64,000 bases of DNA from Oceaniovalibus guishaninsula JLT2003 (GCF_000299575.1 NZ_AMGO01000036.1:124001-188000), one strand, 5' to 3'; shown: positions 9,883 through 18,484, counted from the first letter of the stretch. Made by a program: numbers and translations. Notes: generated from the sequence alone by a model not told the origin.

Positions 9883-10427
9883 GGATCGTCGGCGGCACGT
9901 TTCGCGGCCGCACCCTGACGCCGCTGGGCAAGGGCGATCCGGCGGCGCAGCTGCGACCGACCACCGACCGCGTGCGCGAGACGCTGTTCAACCTGCTGGG
10001 CAATCACGGCGCCCCGGCGGAAGGGCAGCGCGTACTGGATCTGTTCGCCGGCACCGGAGCGCTGGGGTTCGAGGCGCTGTCGCGCGGCGCGGAACGGGTG
10101 ACGTTCGTGGAAAACGGGCGGCGCGCGCTGGACATCCTGCGGGCGAACGCGGTGCGGCTGGATGTGGGGGACCGTGCGACGATCTTGCGCCGCGATGCGA
10201 CGCGGCTTGGCCGGGGCGACGCGCACGATCTGATCCTGCTCGACCCGCCTTATGGCCGCGGGCTGGGCGAACGGGCCTTGCACGCGGCGATGGATGGCGG
10301 CTGGATCGCGCAGGACGCGCTGATCGCGTGGGAGGAGGCCGTGCCGCCGCGCCTGCCCGAAGGTTTGCGGCAGATCGACCAGCGGCGCTATGGCGATACG
10401 GTGCTGACGCTGGCGCGGACGGGCTGA
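9879..10427 (+). CDS. rsmD: 16S rRNA (guanine966-N2)-methyltransferase
   Basis: SAM-dependent methylase that modifies G966 of 16S rRNA during small-subunit assembly. The 182-residue length is typical. It starts with the family 'MRIVGGTFRGRTL', has 'LRPTTDRVRETLFNLL' near residues 27-42, the SAM loop 'VLDLFAGTGALGFEAL' near 52-67 and the N2-guanine 'DPPYGRG' motif near residue 123. It overlaps the flavoprotein gene by four bases. It converges with map, with only two bases between the stop codons, so no independent terminator fits between them. Confidence 0.95.
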   Translation: MRIVGGTFRGRTLTPLGKGDPAAQLRPTTDRVRETLFNLLGNHGAPAEGQRVLDLFAGTGALGFEALSRGAERVTFVENGRRALDILRANAVRLDVGDRATILRRDATRLGRGDAHDLILLDPPYGRGLGERALHAAMDGGWIAQDALIAWEEAVPPRLPEGLRQIDQRRYGDTVLTLARTG

Positions 10428-10429
10428 AA

Positions 10430-11242
10430 TCAGGCGAAGGCCGCGCGATAGAGGCCGCCGGGCGACAGCGTGAAGATCTCGGCTCCCTCGGCGGTGACGC
10501 CCACGGAATGCTCGTATTGCGCCGAAAGCGACTTGTCCCGCGTCACCGCCGTCCAGTCGTCGGCCAGCACCTTGGTTTCGGGCCGGCCGAGATTGATCAT
10601 CGGCTCGATGGTGAAGAACATGCCTTCTTCCAGCACCGGGCCGGTGCCCGGCCGCCCGTAATGCAGCACGTTGGGCGGCGCGTGAAAGACCCGTCCCAGC
10701 CCGTGACCGCAGAAATCGCGCACGACGCTCATCCGGTGGCTTTCCGCGAAGGTCTGGATGGCATGGCCAATATCGCCGAAGGTGTTGCCGGGCCGAACCG
10801 CGTCGATCCCCGCCATCAGCGCGTCATGCGTGACGGCGATCAGGCGTTCGGCCTTGCGGCCCAGTTTGCCGGCCACATACATCCGGCTCGAATCCCCGAA
10901 CCAGCCATCGACGATCACGGTCACGTCGATGTTCAGGATATCGCCGTCCTTCAGCGTCTTGTCGCCGGGGATGCCGTGGCAGACCACGTGATTGACGCTG
11001 ATGCAGCTGGCGTGCCGATACCCCTTGTAGCCGATGGTGGCCGAAACCGCCCCGGCCTTTTCGACCCATTCGGTGATCAGGCGATCAAGCGCGCCCGTCG
11101 TCTGCCCCACCGCGACATGCGGCCCGATATCGTCGAGGATCCGCGCAGCCAGCGCGCCCGCCCGGCGCATTCCTGCGAAATCCGACCTGTCGTAAATACG
11201 TATTCCGTCCCGTGTGAGACGGGCATGGGCGTTCTTGTCCAC
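10430..11242 (-). CDS. map: Type I methionine aminopeptidase
   Basis: Essential cytosolic metalloprotease that removes the initiator Met from nascent proteins. The 270 residues show all five dinuclear metal ligands: Asp106, Asp117, His180, Glu213 and Glu244 ('NIDVTV', 'GDSSR', 'CGHGLG', 'IEPM', 'YEHSVGV'). The start codon is GTG, preceded by GGAG at good distance; no ATG lies before the conserved region. There is no N-terminal zinc-finger extension, as usual for bacterial MAP-Ia. A good sigma70-like promoter is visible upstream (see 11268-11296). It converges with rsmD. Confidence 0.96.
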   Translation of the reverse strand: MDKNAHARLTRDGIRIYDRSDFAGMRRAGALAARILDDIGPHVAVGQTTGALDRLITEWVEKAGAVSATIGYKGYRHASCISVNHVVCHGIPGDKTLKDGDILNIDVTVIVDGWFGDSSRMYVAGKLGRKAERLIAVTHDALMAGIDAVRPGNTFGDIGHAIQTFAESHRMSVVRDFCGHGLGRVFHAPPNVLHYGRPGTGPVLEEGMFFTIEPMINLGRPETKVLADDWTAVTRDKSLSAQYEHSVGVTAEGAEIFTLSPGGLYRAAFA

Positions 11243-11267
11243 GTCACACTCCGTTCCTGCAATGGGC

Positions 11268-11296
11268 AGTATAAGGACGCAAAACCGCTATTTCCA
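11268..11296 (-). promoter_or_regulatory. Candidate sigma70 promoter of map
   Basis: On the minus strand TGGAAA (-35, 4 of 6 consensus) and TATACT (-10, 5 of 6) are separated by exactly 17 bases, about 25 bases upstream of the map GTG codon. Position and spacing fit a housekeeping promoter; this is by eye only. Confidence 0.5.
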
Positions 11297-11395
11297 GTGC
11301 TTCGCGGCGTCAGGCCCGCGATATGCGTCCAAATCGCCTTTCGCCCGCGATCCGCAGGGCCTAGGATGTCCGAAACCACCCAGACGAGGACTACG

Positions 11396-12118
11396 ATGCA
11401 CAATCCCCGCGCCGCCATGCTGGTGATCGGCGACGAAATCCTGTCGGGCCGCACCCGCGACGCGAACATGCATCATCTGGCCGGCCGGCTGACCGAAAGC
11501 GGCGTGGAGCTGGCCGAAATCCGGGTGGTGCACGACGATCCCGACGCCATCGTCGGGGCGATCCGGGCGCTGTCGGACGCCTATGACCATGTATTCACCA
11601 GCGGCGGCATCGGGCCGACGCACGACGACATCACCGCCGATGCGGTCGCCGCCGCCTTTGGCGTGCCCATCGACGTGCGCGACGACGCCCGCGCGATCCT
11701 TCAGGCCCATTACGACGCCCGCGGGACCGAGTTGAACGAGGCGCGCCTGCGCATGGCCCGCATCCCCGAGGGCGCGACGCTGATCGAGAACCCCGTCTCG
11801 GCCGCGCCGGGATTTTCGTTGCGCAACGTGCATGTCATGGCCGGCGTGCCGCAGATCTTCGCGGCGATGGTGGCGTCGGTCCTGCCCCGGATCACCGGGG
11901 GCGCGCCGTTGATCAGCCGGTCTTTGGTGGTCGAACGCGGCGAGGGCGACATCGCAGGACCGCTGCGCAGGCTGGCCGAAGCCCATCCCGATTTGTCCTT
12001 CGGCAGCTACCCCTTCTTCCGCGACGGCCGTTTCGGGGCCGAGGTGGTGGCGCGCGGCCCCGACCCGGCGGCGCTCGACGCGGCTTTGGCGCGGTTGCGC
12101 GCGATGCTGGGCGAATGA
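11396..12118 (+). CDS. Molybdopterin-binding domain protein (CinA N-terminal / MoaB-like)
   Basis: 240-residue stand-alone MoCF-biosynthesis fold protein, usually annotated as competence/damage-inducible protein A or molybdopterin-binding protein. The N-terminus 'AAMLVIGDEILSGRTRDAN' and the loop 'SGGIGPTHDDITADAV' near residues 70-85 are diagnostic. The C-terminal amidohydrolase half of full CinA is absent, so no pyridine-nucleotide deamidation is implied. The chosen ATG has GAGGA 7 bases upstream. Another ATG at 11366 lies in frame but has only AGG directly before it. The stop overlaps the GNAT gene by ATGA. The true ligand is unknown. Confidence 0.85.
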   Translation: MHNPRAAMLVIGDEILSGRTRDANMHHLAGRLTESGVELAEIRVVHDDPDAIVGAIRALSDAYDHVFTSGGIGPTHDDITADAVAAAFGVPIDVRDDARAILQAHYDARGTELNEARLRMARIPEGATLIENPVSAAPGFSLRNVHVMAGVPQIFAAMVASVLPRITGGAPLISRSLVVERGEGDIAGPLRRLAEAHPDLSFGSYPFFRDGRFGAEVVARGPDPAALDAALARLRAMLGE

Positions 12119-12849
12119 CCGACGCGACGGCGGCCGATCTTCTGGCGGCCGACGAAGCGACATGGCCCGCCGCCGCCGTGATCCGGACAGGGCCCTGGTC
12201 GATCCGCAAGGGGATGGGCGGCGGCAGGCGCGTATCGTCGGCGCGGCTGGAGGGGGCGCTGCGGCCGGACGACATCGCCCGTGCCGCCGATGCGATGACG
12301 GCGCTGGGCCAGGCGCCGATCTTTCTGGTGCCCGACGACGACAGCGAACTGGACGCCGCGCTGGCGGCGGCGGGCTATGCCGCGACCGCCGCGACCGATT
12401 TCATGGCCGTCGATTGCGCGCCCATTGCCGTGCCGACGCCGCGCCTGACCGCGTTCTCGGTCTTTCCGCCCTTGCAGGTACAGCGGGACATCTGGGCGGC
12501 GGGCGGCGTCGGCGCGGCACGGCTGGCGATCATGGACCGCGCCGTGGAACCGAAGACCACGCTGCTGGGCCGCACCGACGACCGGCCGGCCGGCACGGTC
12601 TTCGTCGCGGTGCATCGCGGCATCGGCATGGTTCACGCGCTGGAGGTTCTGCCGGCGCATCGCCGCCGCGGCACGGCGCGCCATCTGCTTCGGGCCGCGG
12701 CGCGCTGGTGCCGGGACCGGGAATGCCGCACGATGGGTCTGGCCGTGCTGTGCGAGAACGCGGCGGCCAGGGCCGTCTATGCCGCGCTCGGCTTCCGGCG
12801 CGTGGGCGGTTATCACTACAGATCGAAGGATGGAACGCATGACGCCTGA
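12115..12849 (+). CDS. GNAT-family N-acetyltransferase
   Basis: 244-residue acyl-CoA-dependent acetyltransferase. The first ~130 residues form a degenerate N-terminal half. The C-terminal GNAT core has motif A 'EVLPAHRRRGTARHLL' near residues 178-193 and motif B 'ENAAARAVYAALGFRRVGGYHY' near 219-240 (split here only to show the order). The pyrophosphate-binding loop is R-R-R-G-T-A. Its start overlaps the MoaB-like gene and its end overlaps the AhpD-like gene by 11 bases, so the three form one translational unit. The acceptor substrate cannot be read from the sequence. Confidence 0.9.
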   Translation: MTDATAADLLAADEATWPAAAVIRTGPWSIRKGMGGGRRVSSARLEGALRPDDIARAADAMTALGQAPIFLVPDDDSELDAALAAAGYAATAATDFMAVDCAPIAVPTPRLTAFSVFPPLQVQRDIWAAGGVGAARLAIMDRAVEPKTTLLGRTDDRPAGTVFVAVHRGIGMVHALEVLPAHRRRGTARHLLRAAARWCRDRECRTMGLAVLCENAAARAVYAALGFRRVGGYHYRSKDGTHDA

Positions 12850-13414
12850 CACCGACCCGCCGACCGCGCTGGACCTGCCGCCCGTCGATCCGCTGCCCGA
12901 CGCGACGCGCAAGTATTTCGACATCTGCCGGGACAAGCTGGGCATGGTGCCCAACGTCCTGCGCGCCTATGCCTTCGACATCGACAAGCTGAACGCGTTC
13001 AGTGCCTTCTATAACGACCTGATGCTTGGCGACAGCGACCTGACCAAGCTGGAGCGCGAGATGATCGCGGTCGTCGTGTCCTCGTGCAACCGGTGCTACT
13101 ATTGCCTTGTCGCGCACGGGGCCGCGGTGCGCGAATTGTCGGGCGACCCGATGCTGGGCGAAAAGCTGGTGATGAACTGGCGCGCCGCCGATCTGCCCGC
13201 CCGGCAGACGGCGATGCTGGCCTTTGCGGAAAAGCTGACCCTTGCCTGCCCGGAAGTGACGGAAACCGACCGTCAGGCCTTGCGCGAGGCCGGGTTCACC
13301 GACCGCGACATCTGGGACATCGCGTCGGTCGCGGCCTTCTTCAACATGACGAACCGCGTCGCCACGGCGGTCGAGATGAAACCGAACGACGAATATCACG
13401 CGTCGCATCGCTAG
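12839..13414 (+). CDS. AhpD-like peroxidase-related protein (carboxymuconolactone decarboxylase fold)
   Basis: 191-residue alpha-helical protein of the 'uncharacterized peroxidase-related enzyme' group. The redox centre is intact: Cys86-Tyr-Tyr-Cys89 followed by His93 in 'CNRCYYCLVAHG', the C-x-x-C-x3-H pattern of AhpD; an additional Cys83 stands just before. The N-terminal 'LPDATRKYFD' and 'KLGMVPNVLRAYA' are typical. AAGGA eight bases before the chosen ATG supports this start over an ATG nine bases upstream. A role in peroxide or thiol metabolism is inferred. The LysR gene on the other strand ends 22 bases away. Confidence 0.9.
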   Translation: MTPDTDPPTALDLPPVDPLPDATRKYFDICRDKLGMVPNVLRAYAFDIDKLNAFSAFYNDLMLGDSDLTKLEREMIAVVVSSCNRCYYCLVAHGAAVRELSGDPMLGEKLVMNWRAADLPARQTAMLAFAEKLTLACPEVTETDRQALREAGFTDRDIWDIASVAAFFNMTNRVATAVEMKPNDEYHASHR

Positions 13415-13418
13415 GGCG

Positions 13419-13436
13419 GGCCGGGTTCACCCGGCC
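13419..13436. terminator. GC hairpin between convergent genes
   Basis: Perfect 7-base stem (GGCCGGG / CCCGGCC) with a TTCA loop between the stops of the AhpD-like gene and the LysR gene. It has no T-tract on either side, so it may act as a weak bidirectional terminator or only as an RNA 3' end stabiliser. Confidence 0.35.
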
Positions 13437-14341
13437 TACCATCGGTCGGGGCCCTTGCCGGCGAAGGCGTCCACCAGGAAATCGACGAAGGCGCGCACCT
13501 TGGGCTGGACGAAGCGCCCCGGCGGATAGACGGCATGGATGCCCTTCACGTCGTCGGGAAGATCGGGCAGCGCTTCGATCACCTTGCCGGCGCGCAGCGC
13601 GTCGGCGTAAAGGAATGTCGGCAAATAGGCGATGCCCAGCCCCGAAATCGCCGCGTTCAACAGCGATTGTCCGTCGTTCACGCTGAGCCAGCCTGCCGTG
13701 CGCACCTGCCGCTTTTCCCCGCTGGGGGCGGTCAGGTGCCAGACGGCGCCGTTCGACTGGCTGGTGTAATGCAGCAGCTTGTGATCGCTCAGATCGTCGA
13801 TCTTGCGCGGGCGGCCGAAGCGTTCGAAATAGGAGGGCGCGGCGATCATCCGCCTTGCGGTATCGGCCAGACGCCGCGCGCGCAGGCTGGAATCGTCCAC
13901 CTCGCCGATGCGGACGGCCATGTCGAACCCTTCGCTGACCAGTTCGACGAAGCGGTTGTTCAGCACCATGTTCACCGTCACGTCGGGATGGCGGTGCAGG
14001 AAATCGCCCAGCAGAGGCGACAGCAAATTCACGCCGAAATCGGTCGCGACGCTGATCCGCAGCAGCCCCGAGGGCGCCGATTGCATCGCGGTGACAAGGC
14101 TGTCGGCCTCGTCCGCGTTGTCGAGGACGCGGCGCGCGCGGTCGTAATAGGCCAGCCCGATCTCGGTCGGGCTGACGCGGCGGGTGGTGCGGTTCAGCAG
14201 GCGAGCGCCGAGACGCGCCTCGAGGCTGCTGACATGCTTGGACACGGCGGATTTCGACAGGCCCATCTTGCGCGCGGCATCGGTGAACCCGCCCTGGTCC
14301 ACGACGGTCGCGAACGCCTCCATCTCGGTCAACCTGTCCAT
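13436..14341 (-). CDS. LysR-family transcriptional regulator
   Basis: 301-residue DNA-binding regulator. The winged helix-turn-helix is at residues ~3-60 ('FTDAARKMGLSKSAVSKHVSSLE'-type region, read in parts), and the rest is the periplasmic-binding-like effector domain. Sequence style ('LLNRTTRRVSPTEIG', then 'SGLLRISVATDFG') matches the CrgA/DsdC-like LysR subgroup. The chosen ATG removes 25 codons of upstream frame that look non-coding. It is divergent from the GAF histidine kinase gene across 145 bases and convergent with the AhpD-like gene. Its targets are unknown; LysR proteins often control the divergent neighbour. Confidence 0.93.
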   Translation of the reverse strand: MDRLTEMEAFATVVDQGGFTDAARKMGLSKSAVSKHVSSLEARLGARLLNRTTRRVSPTEIGLAYYDRARRVLDNADEADSLVTAMQSAPSGLLRISVATDFGVNLLSPLLGDFLHRHPDVTVNMVLNNRFVELVSEGFDMAVRIGEVDDSSLRARRLADTARRMIAAPSYFERFGRPRKIDDLSDHKLLHYTSQSNGAVWHLTAPSGEKRQVRTAGWLSVNDGQSLLNAAISGLGIAYLPTFLYADALRAGKVIEALPDLPDDVKGIHAVYPPGRFVQPKVRAFVDFLVDAFAGKGPDRW

Positions 14342-14486
14342 GCTTTTCCCGCCCGTCCTGTGGTTGAGGACAGGCTGCCGAAACAATCGGGCAGGATTAC
14401 GGTCTTCGTTCGGCATTCGCGGGAAAGCGGCTTACCGGATTTTAACGTCCATGCGGTTCAATGACCGGACTTGCGGAGGTTTCAGC

Positions 14487-15722
14487 ATGGATCACTGTTC
14501 CTATCCCGTTCCGTCGAACGACGCCGCCCGGCGGGCCGTTCTGGCCGAACTCGACCTGATCGCGCGGCGCGACGATCCGTTCTTTTCGCATGTCACCGCA
14601 CTGACGCGGCAGATCTTCGGAACGCCCATCGCGTTTGTCGGACTGATCCATGACGAGGTGCAGGATTTTCTGGCGCTGGACGGGGCCGACCAGCGACAAA
14701 GCCCGCGCCGCGCGTCGATGTGCGCCTTCACGGTGGCCGTCAAGCGCACCATCGTCCTGCCCGACACGCTGGCCGATCCGCGGTTCCGCCATCACCCGGC
14801 CGTCACCGAAGCCCCGCATCTGCGCTTTTCGGCCAGCGCGCCGGTCGTCCTGGCGTCGGGCTTCTGCCTCGGCACGGTCTGCGCGGTCGATGTCGTGCCG
14901 CACGATCCGCCGTCGGACGCGCAGGTGGCGGCGCTGGAATCGGTGGCCGCGATGATCGCGCGGTTCGTCGAAGTGCCGAAAGAACCGGACGCGGCGCAGG
15001 CCGCGCGGCTGGCCGCCGTGGCGGAACGCGCGCAGGCCGAGTTTCTGGCGCTGATCGGACACGAATTGCGCACGCCGCTGAACGGGATCACCGGGCTGGC
15101 ACAGTGCCTCGACCCGGACGACCCCGCGACGGGCGACATCGCCGAAGCGATCGGGGCATCGGCGGGGCATCTCGACGCGATCGTCGGGGCGATCCTGTCG
15201 TTCACCGAACTGGGATCGGGCGATGTGCAGTTGCAGGACGAAACCGTCGGTCTGGACGAGGTGCTGGACAGCGTGGCGCAGACGGCGCTGCCGCAGGCGA
15301 AGGCCGCGGGCAAGCGGCTGGGCTTTCCGCCGCCCACCGGCATCGCGGTGCTGGCCGACCGGGCGCGGCTGGAACTGGCGCTGACCTGCCTCGTGACCAA
15401 CGTGCTGATCCACGGCGGCACCGATTGCAGTCTTACGGTCGCGCCCGATGCGGACGGCCATCTGGCTATCGCCGTTACGGATAACGGTCCGGGCATCGCC
15501 GCCGGGCGGACGCAGGCGGCACTGTCGGCGTTCGCGGTCGGCGAGGACGTCCACCAGCGCCGCGCCGACGGGCTGGGGCTGGGTCTGCCGCTGGCGCGGC
15601 GGATCGCTGAATTGCACGGCGGGAACCTGGCGCTGGGGATGGACGGGCCGGGCCTGACCGCGACCCTGACGCTGCCCGCCTGGCGGCTGGCCGTGGCGAA
15701 CGCGGACGACCGGGCCGCCTGA
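14487..15722 (+). CDS. Soluble GAF-domain sensor histidine kinase
   Basis: 411-residue cytoplasmic kinase without transmembrane segments. A GAF domain spans about residues 20-165 ('GTPIAFVGLIHDEVQDFLA' near 45-63). The dimerisation/phosphoacceptor helix has 'GHELRTPLNG' with His192. The ATP-binding domain has an unusual N-box ('LTCLVTNVLIHGG'), G1 'VTDNGPGI' and G2 'GLGLGLPLARRIAELHGG'. GGAGG precedes the ATG by 7 bases. No response regulator is adjacent, so it is an orphan kinase. GAF domains of this kind bind small ligands or chromophores; conserved bilin-binding features are not evident. It is read away from the LysR gene. Confidence 0.92.
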   Translation: MDHCSYPVPSNDAARRAVLAELDLIARRDDPFFSHVTALTRQIFGTPIAFVGLIHDEVQDFLALDGADQRQSPRRASMCAFTVAVKRTIVLPDTLADPRFRHHPAVTEAPHLRFSASAPVVLASGFCLGTVCAVDVVPHDPPSDAQVAALESVAAMIARFVEVPKEPDAAQAARLAAVAERAQAEFLALIGHELRTPLNGITGLAQCLDPDDPATGDIAEAIGASAGHLDAIVGAILSFTELGSGDVQLQDETVGLDEVLDSVAQTALPQAKAAGKRLGFPPPTGIAVLADRARLELALTCLVTNVLIHGGTDCSLTVAPDADGHLAIAVTDNGPGIAAGRTQAALSAFAVGEDVHQRRADGLGLGLPLARRIAELHGGNLALGMDGPGLTATLTLPAWRLAVANADDRAA

Positions 15723-15761
15723 CCCCCTTCGCCACCCCACCCCATGACAGGATTCCGAGCC

Positions 15762-15884
15762 ATGCCCGACGACGGACACGATCGCTTCCCGCCCAGGGCG
15801 CACGGCCTCGACCGGGCGGTGCTTTGCGCGGCGGGATTGTCGCTGGTGCTGGCAATTCTGGGCGTGATCTTCCTTTATACCTGA
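15762..15884 (+). CDS. Possible 40-residue single-pass membrane protein
   Basis: Short open frame right after the histidine kinase. A charged N-terminus (Asp/His/Arg-rich, ~18 residues) is followed by one hydrophobic helix of about 20 residues ('AAGLSLVLAILGVIFLYT' at the C-terminus). AGGA lies nine bases before the ATG; another in-frame ATG at 15744 would add six residues. The gene is plausible because the hydrophobic run is clean and the RBS is well placed, but no family is recognised. It could be a small subunit of a membrane complex or non-coding. Confidence 0.45.
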   Translation: MPDDGHDRFPPRAHGLDRAVLCAAGLSLVLAILGVIFLYT

Positions 15885-15904
15885 CCGCGCCGGCCCGGCC
15901 CGCC

Positions 15905-17107
15905 CTATAGCAGCAGGCCCGGATCGCGGCCCATATCGAGACCGGGAAACACGGCGCCCTCCAGCACCGAACGGTCCAGTCCGAACAGACCGCGCATCGT
16001 CCAGGCGGCCATCGCGCGCACGTCGCGGGTCGGCATCAGGTCGCGGCGTTCGTAAAGCGCGCTTTCGGACAGGCCGGGCCAGTCGCCATACACACGCCCG
16101 CCCCGGATCGCGCCGCCGGCCATCACCGCCGCGCCGCCGGTGCCGTGATCCGTGCCCTTGCTGCCGTTCTCGCGCACCGTGCGGCCGAATTCGGTCATCG
16201 CCAGCACCACGGTCTTGTCCCAGACATCCCCCAGGCCGGCCCGCAGCGTCAGGATCGCATCGGCCAGATCGGCCACGCTGTCCTTCATGAAACGCCCCTG
16301 GTCGCGATGGGTGTCCCAGCCCTGGATCGAGAACGCCGCGATGCGCGCATCGTTGTAAAGCCGATCCGCCGCAAAGGCCGCCATCGCCGCCGTGCCGGTG
16401 CCGCCCCGCACGGCCATGCGCTGGGCCAGCATCGCGCCGCGTTCGGTGCCGGGATCGGGCGGCTCGAGCTCGGTCAGGGCAATGGCTTCGGTCGCGGTGT
16501 CGCGGAACAGCGGATCATCGTGATAGATTTCGTCCAGCAGCCGGCGGGTCTGCGATGTCAGTTTAAGTTCGGCATGCGGCGACCATTCGGCGACCCGCGC
16601 CGGCCCGATCAGCAGCTTCATCTCGCCGCTGCCGATGGCATAGGCCGTGCGCCCATCCAAATGAGGAACCGTCTGAAGCATCCGGTTCAGCCAGCCATCG
16701 CGCGGCTGCGCCATATCCATGCCCGACCCGGCCTCGAGCAGATCCTGGCCGTCGAAATGGCTGCGCTTGCCGCGATAGGGGGTCGAGACGGCCTGCATGA
16801 AGGCCAGTTGGCCCGCATCCCAAAGCGGCATCAGCGGCGCCAGCGACGGATGCGCCTCGTAGAACCCATTGAGCGGCAGCGACGCATCGCCCTGCTGACG
16901 CAGGATCCCCGAGCGCAGGGATGCGAAATCGGGATCGCCCGCGGGCTGCACAAGCCCCAGCCCATCCATAGCCCCGCGCAGGATCAGGACGACCAGCCGC
17001 GTGTCCCAGGGCGCGCTGGCGAAGGTGACGGTGGTCATCAGCGGATGCGCGGCGGCGGAACAGCCGATCAGGGCAGCGCCGCGCGACAGGAAGTTGCGTC
17101 TGTCCAT
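15905..17107 (-). CDS. DUF1501 protein with Tat signal
   Basis: 400-residue member of the DUF1501 family, structurally related to alkaline phosphatase/sulfatase folds. The N-terminus 'DRRNFLSRGAALIGCSAAA' is a twin-arginine export signal, so the mature protein is periplasmic or outside. Diagnostic segments are 'VVLILRGAMDGLGLVQP' near residues 34-50, 'IQGWDTHRDQGRFM' and 'AMTEFGRTVRENGSKGTDHGTGG' (mid to late protein, read in parts). Its start is nine bases after the DUF1800 stop, so the two form an operon; such pairs are common in Proteobacteria and have no proven biochemical role. The start codon is fixed by the Tat motif. Confidence 0.93.
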   Translation of the reverse strand: MDRRNFLSRGAALIGCSAAAHPLMTTVTFASAPWDTRLVVLILRGAMDGLGLVQPAGDPDFASLRSGILRQQGDASLPLNGFYEAHPSLAPLMPLWDAGQLAFMQAVSTPYRGKRSHFDGQDLLEAGSGMDMAQPRDGWLNRMLQTVPHLDGRTAYAIGSGEMKLLIGPARVAEWSPHAELKLTSQTRRLLDEIYHDDPLFRDTATEAIALTELEPPDPGTERGAMLAQRMAVRGGTGTAAMAAFAADRLYNDARIAAFSIQGWDTHRDQGRFMKDSVADLADAILTLRAGLGDVWDKTVVLAMTEFGRTVRENGSKGTDHGTGGAAVMAGGAIRGGRVYGDWPGLSESALYERRDLMPTRDVRAMAAWTMRGLFGLDRSVLEGAVFPGLDMGRDPGLLL

Positions 17108-17116
17108 TGCGCTCTC

Positions 17117-18484
17117 CTAGCGTCGGTTGAATTCGGGCGAGGCGACGACGAGGCCGATGCCCTGCTGCGGCGTTTCGGCGGCTTCGGCGGCGAAGCGCAA
17201 CCGTTCGCTTGCCGCATCGCCCAGCGCGACCGTCAGGAAATCGCGCGGATCGGGCAGTTGCGGCACCAGCCGGCCGGGCGCATCCATCGCCCAGCGGATA
17301 CGGAAGGCCAATCTTTGCGGGGTGATCCAGCCGCGCGGGTTTTCGGGCCAGCCATCGGGCCCCGGCGCTTGAAAGAAGGGCTGGCCCATCGCGCTCATCG
17401 GTCCGACAACCTTCTGGTCCAGCAGCCCTTCGTCCATCCGCATGATGTCCTGGCCGGTCAGGCCCAGCGCGTTCAGCGTCGAAAGCACCAGATCGAACGG
17501 CGGCTTGATCTTCGCCCGCGGGCGCGACCATGCCGCGGGATGGTCCAGCATCGCGGCATAGACGGACGGCAGGTCGCCCCCGCTGGCCTGCCACGCATCG
17601 GCCATCGCATCGACCAGATCCGCGTCGGGGTCGTCGGACACGAAATGGACGGCCAGCTTGTGCGAAATGTGGCGCGCGGTATCGGGATGAACGGCGATGT
17701 CGTCCATCGCCGCCAGAATGTCGCGGAACAGGGGGCGCGGGCCGCCATAGGTGCGGCCCAGCACGTTCTCGCCCCCCGGTTCGGCGATCTCGATATCGAA
17801 GCGGAAGCCCGTCTCGTTCGAGTAGCTGAGCCCGGTCAGCAGTTCCGCCATCTCGCGGATGTCGGTCTGGGTATAGCGGCCGCCGACGCCCAGCGTGTGC
17901 AGTTCGATGAATTCGCGGGCCAGGTTTTCGTTCAGGCCGCGCTTGCTGCCGATACCCGCGCGGGAATGGGGACCTATGGAGCTGAGCTGATCGAGATAGG
18001 TCAGCATCATCGGCTCGGTTATGACGGCCTTCAGAAGGTCCGCGAAGGGGCCAGCCATGTTGGCCGCGATCGTCTGGTCGAGAAAGCCGCCGATATAAAG
18101 CTGCTGGTCCAGCGCAGTGGTGCTGACGGTGAAATGATCGGCCCAGAACATCGTCAACCGTTGCCGGAACGGAACCTGCGAATCGAGAGCGCGCGCGACG
18201 ACCGTGCGATGGATGGTTTTCAGAAACGCGCGCTTTTCCGCACGGATAACGGCATCGCGGGCCACGGCGGCCGGGTCACCCGCCTCGACCTTCTTGCGCA
18301 TGCGGCGCAGTTCGGCCTGGTGCGAATCGACGATTTCCCTCGGCGGCAGGGGGAATGCCTGTTCCGTCGGGTCCGGGCGGCGCAGGGCATCCGCGATTCC
18401 CGATGCGGGGGGAGGCGCGCGGTCGGGCCGCAGCCCGTAACCGAAGCGGATCGCCCCCAGGGCGTCATCGTCACTGGTCGGCAT
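17117..18484 (-). CDS. DUF1800 protein
   Basis: 455-residue DUF1800 protein, the usual operon partner of DUF1501. Diagnostic pieces are 'RHISHKLAVHFVSDDPDADLV' (read in parts), 'NENLAREFIELHTLGV' and 'RMWADHF'-like 'TMFWADHFTVS' in the first half. The chosen ATG ('MPTSDDDALGAIRFGYG') has an AAAGG-type RBS; a nine-codon longer frame does not improve it. No signal peptide is visible, unlike the Tat-tagged partner, so the protein may ride through Tat bound to DUF1501 or stay inside. It reads first in the operon. Function unknown. Confidence 0.92.
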   Translation of the reverse strand: MPTSDDDALGAIRFGYGLRPDRAPPPASGIADALRRPDPTEQAFPLPPREIVDSHQAELRRMRKKVEAGDPAAVARDAVIRAEKRAFLKTIHRTVVARALDSQVPFRQRLTMFWADHFTVSTTALDQQLYIGGFLDQTIAANMAGPFADLLKAVITEPMMLTYLDQLSSIGPHSRAGIGSKRGLNENLAREFIELHTLGVGGRYTQTDIREMAELLTGLSYSNETGFRFDIEIAEPGGENVLGRTYGGPRPLFRDILAAMDDIAVHPDTARHISHKLAVHFVSDDPDADLVDAMADAWQASGGDLPSVYAAMLDHPAAWSRPRAKIKPPFDLVLSTLNALGLTGQDIMRMDEGLLDQKVVGPMSAMGQPFFQAPGPDGWPENPRGWITPQRLAFRIRWAMDAPGRLVPQLPDPRDFLTVALGDAASERLRFAAEAAETPQQGIGLVVASPEFNRR

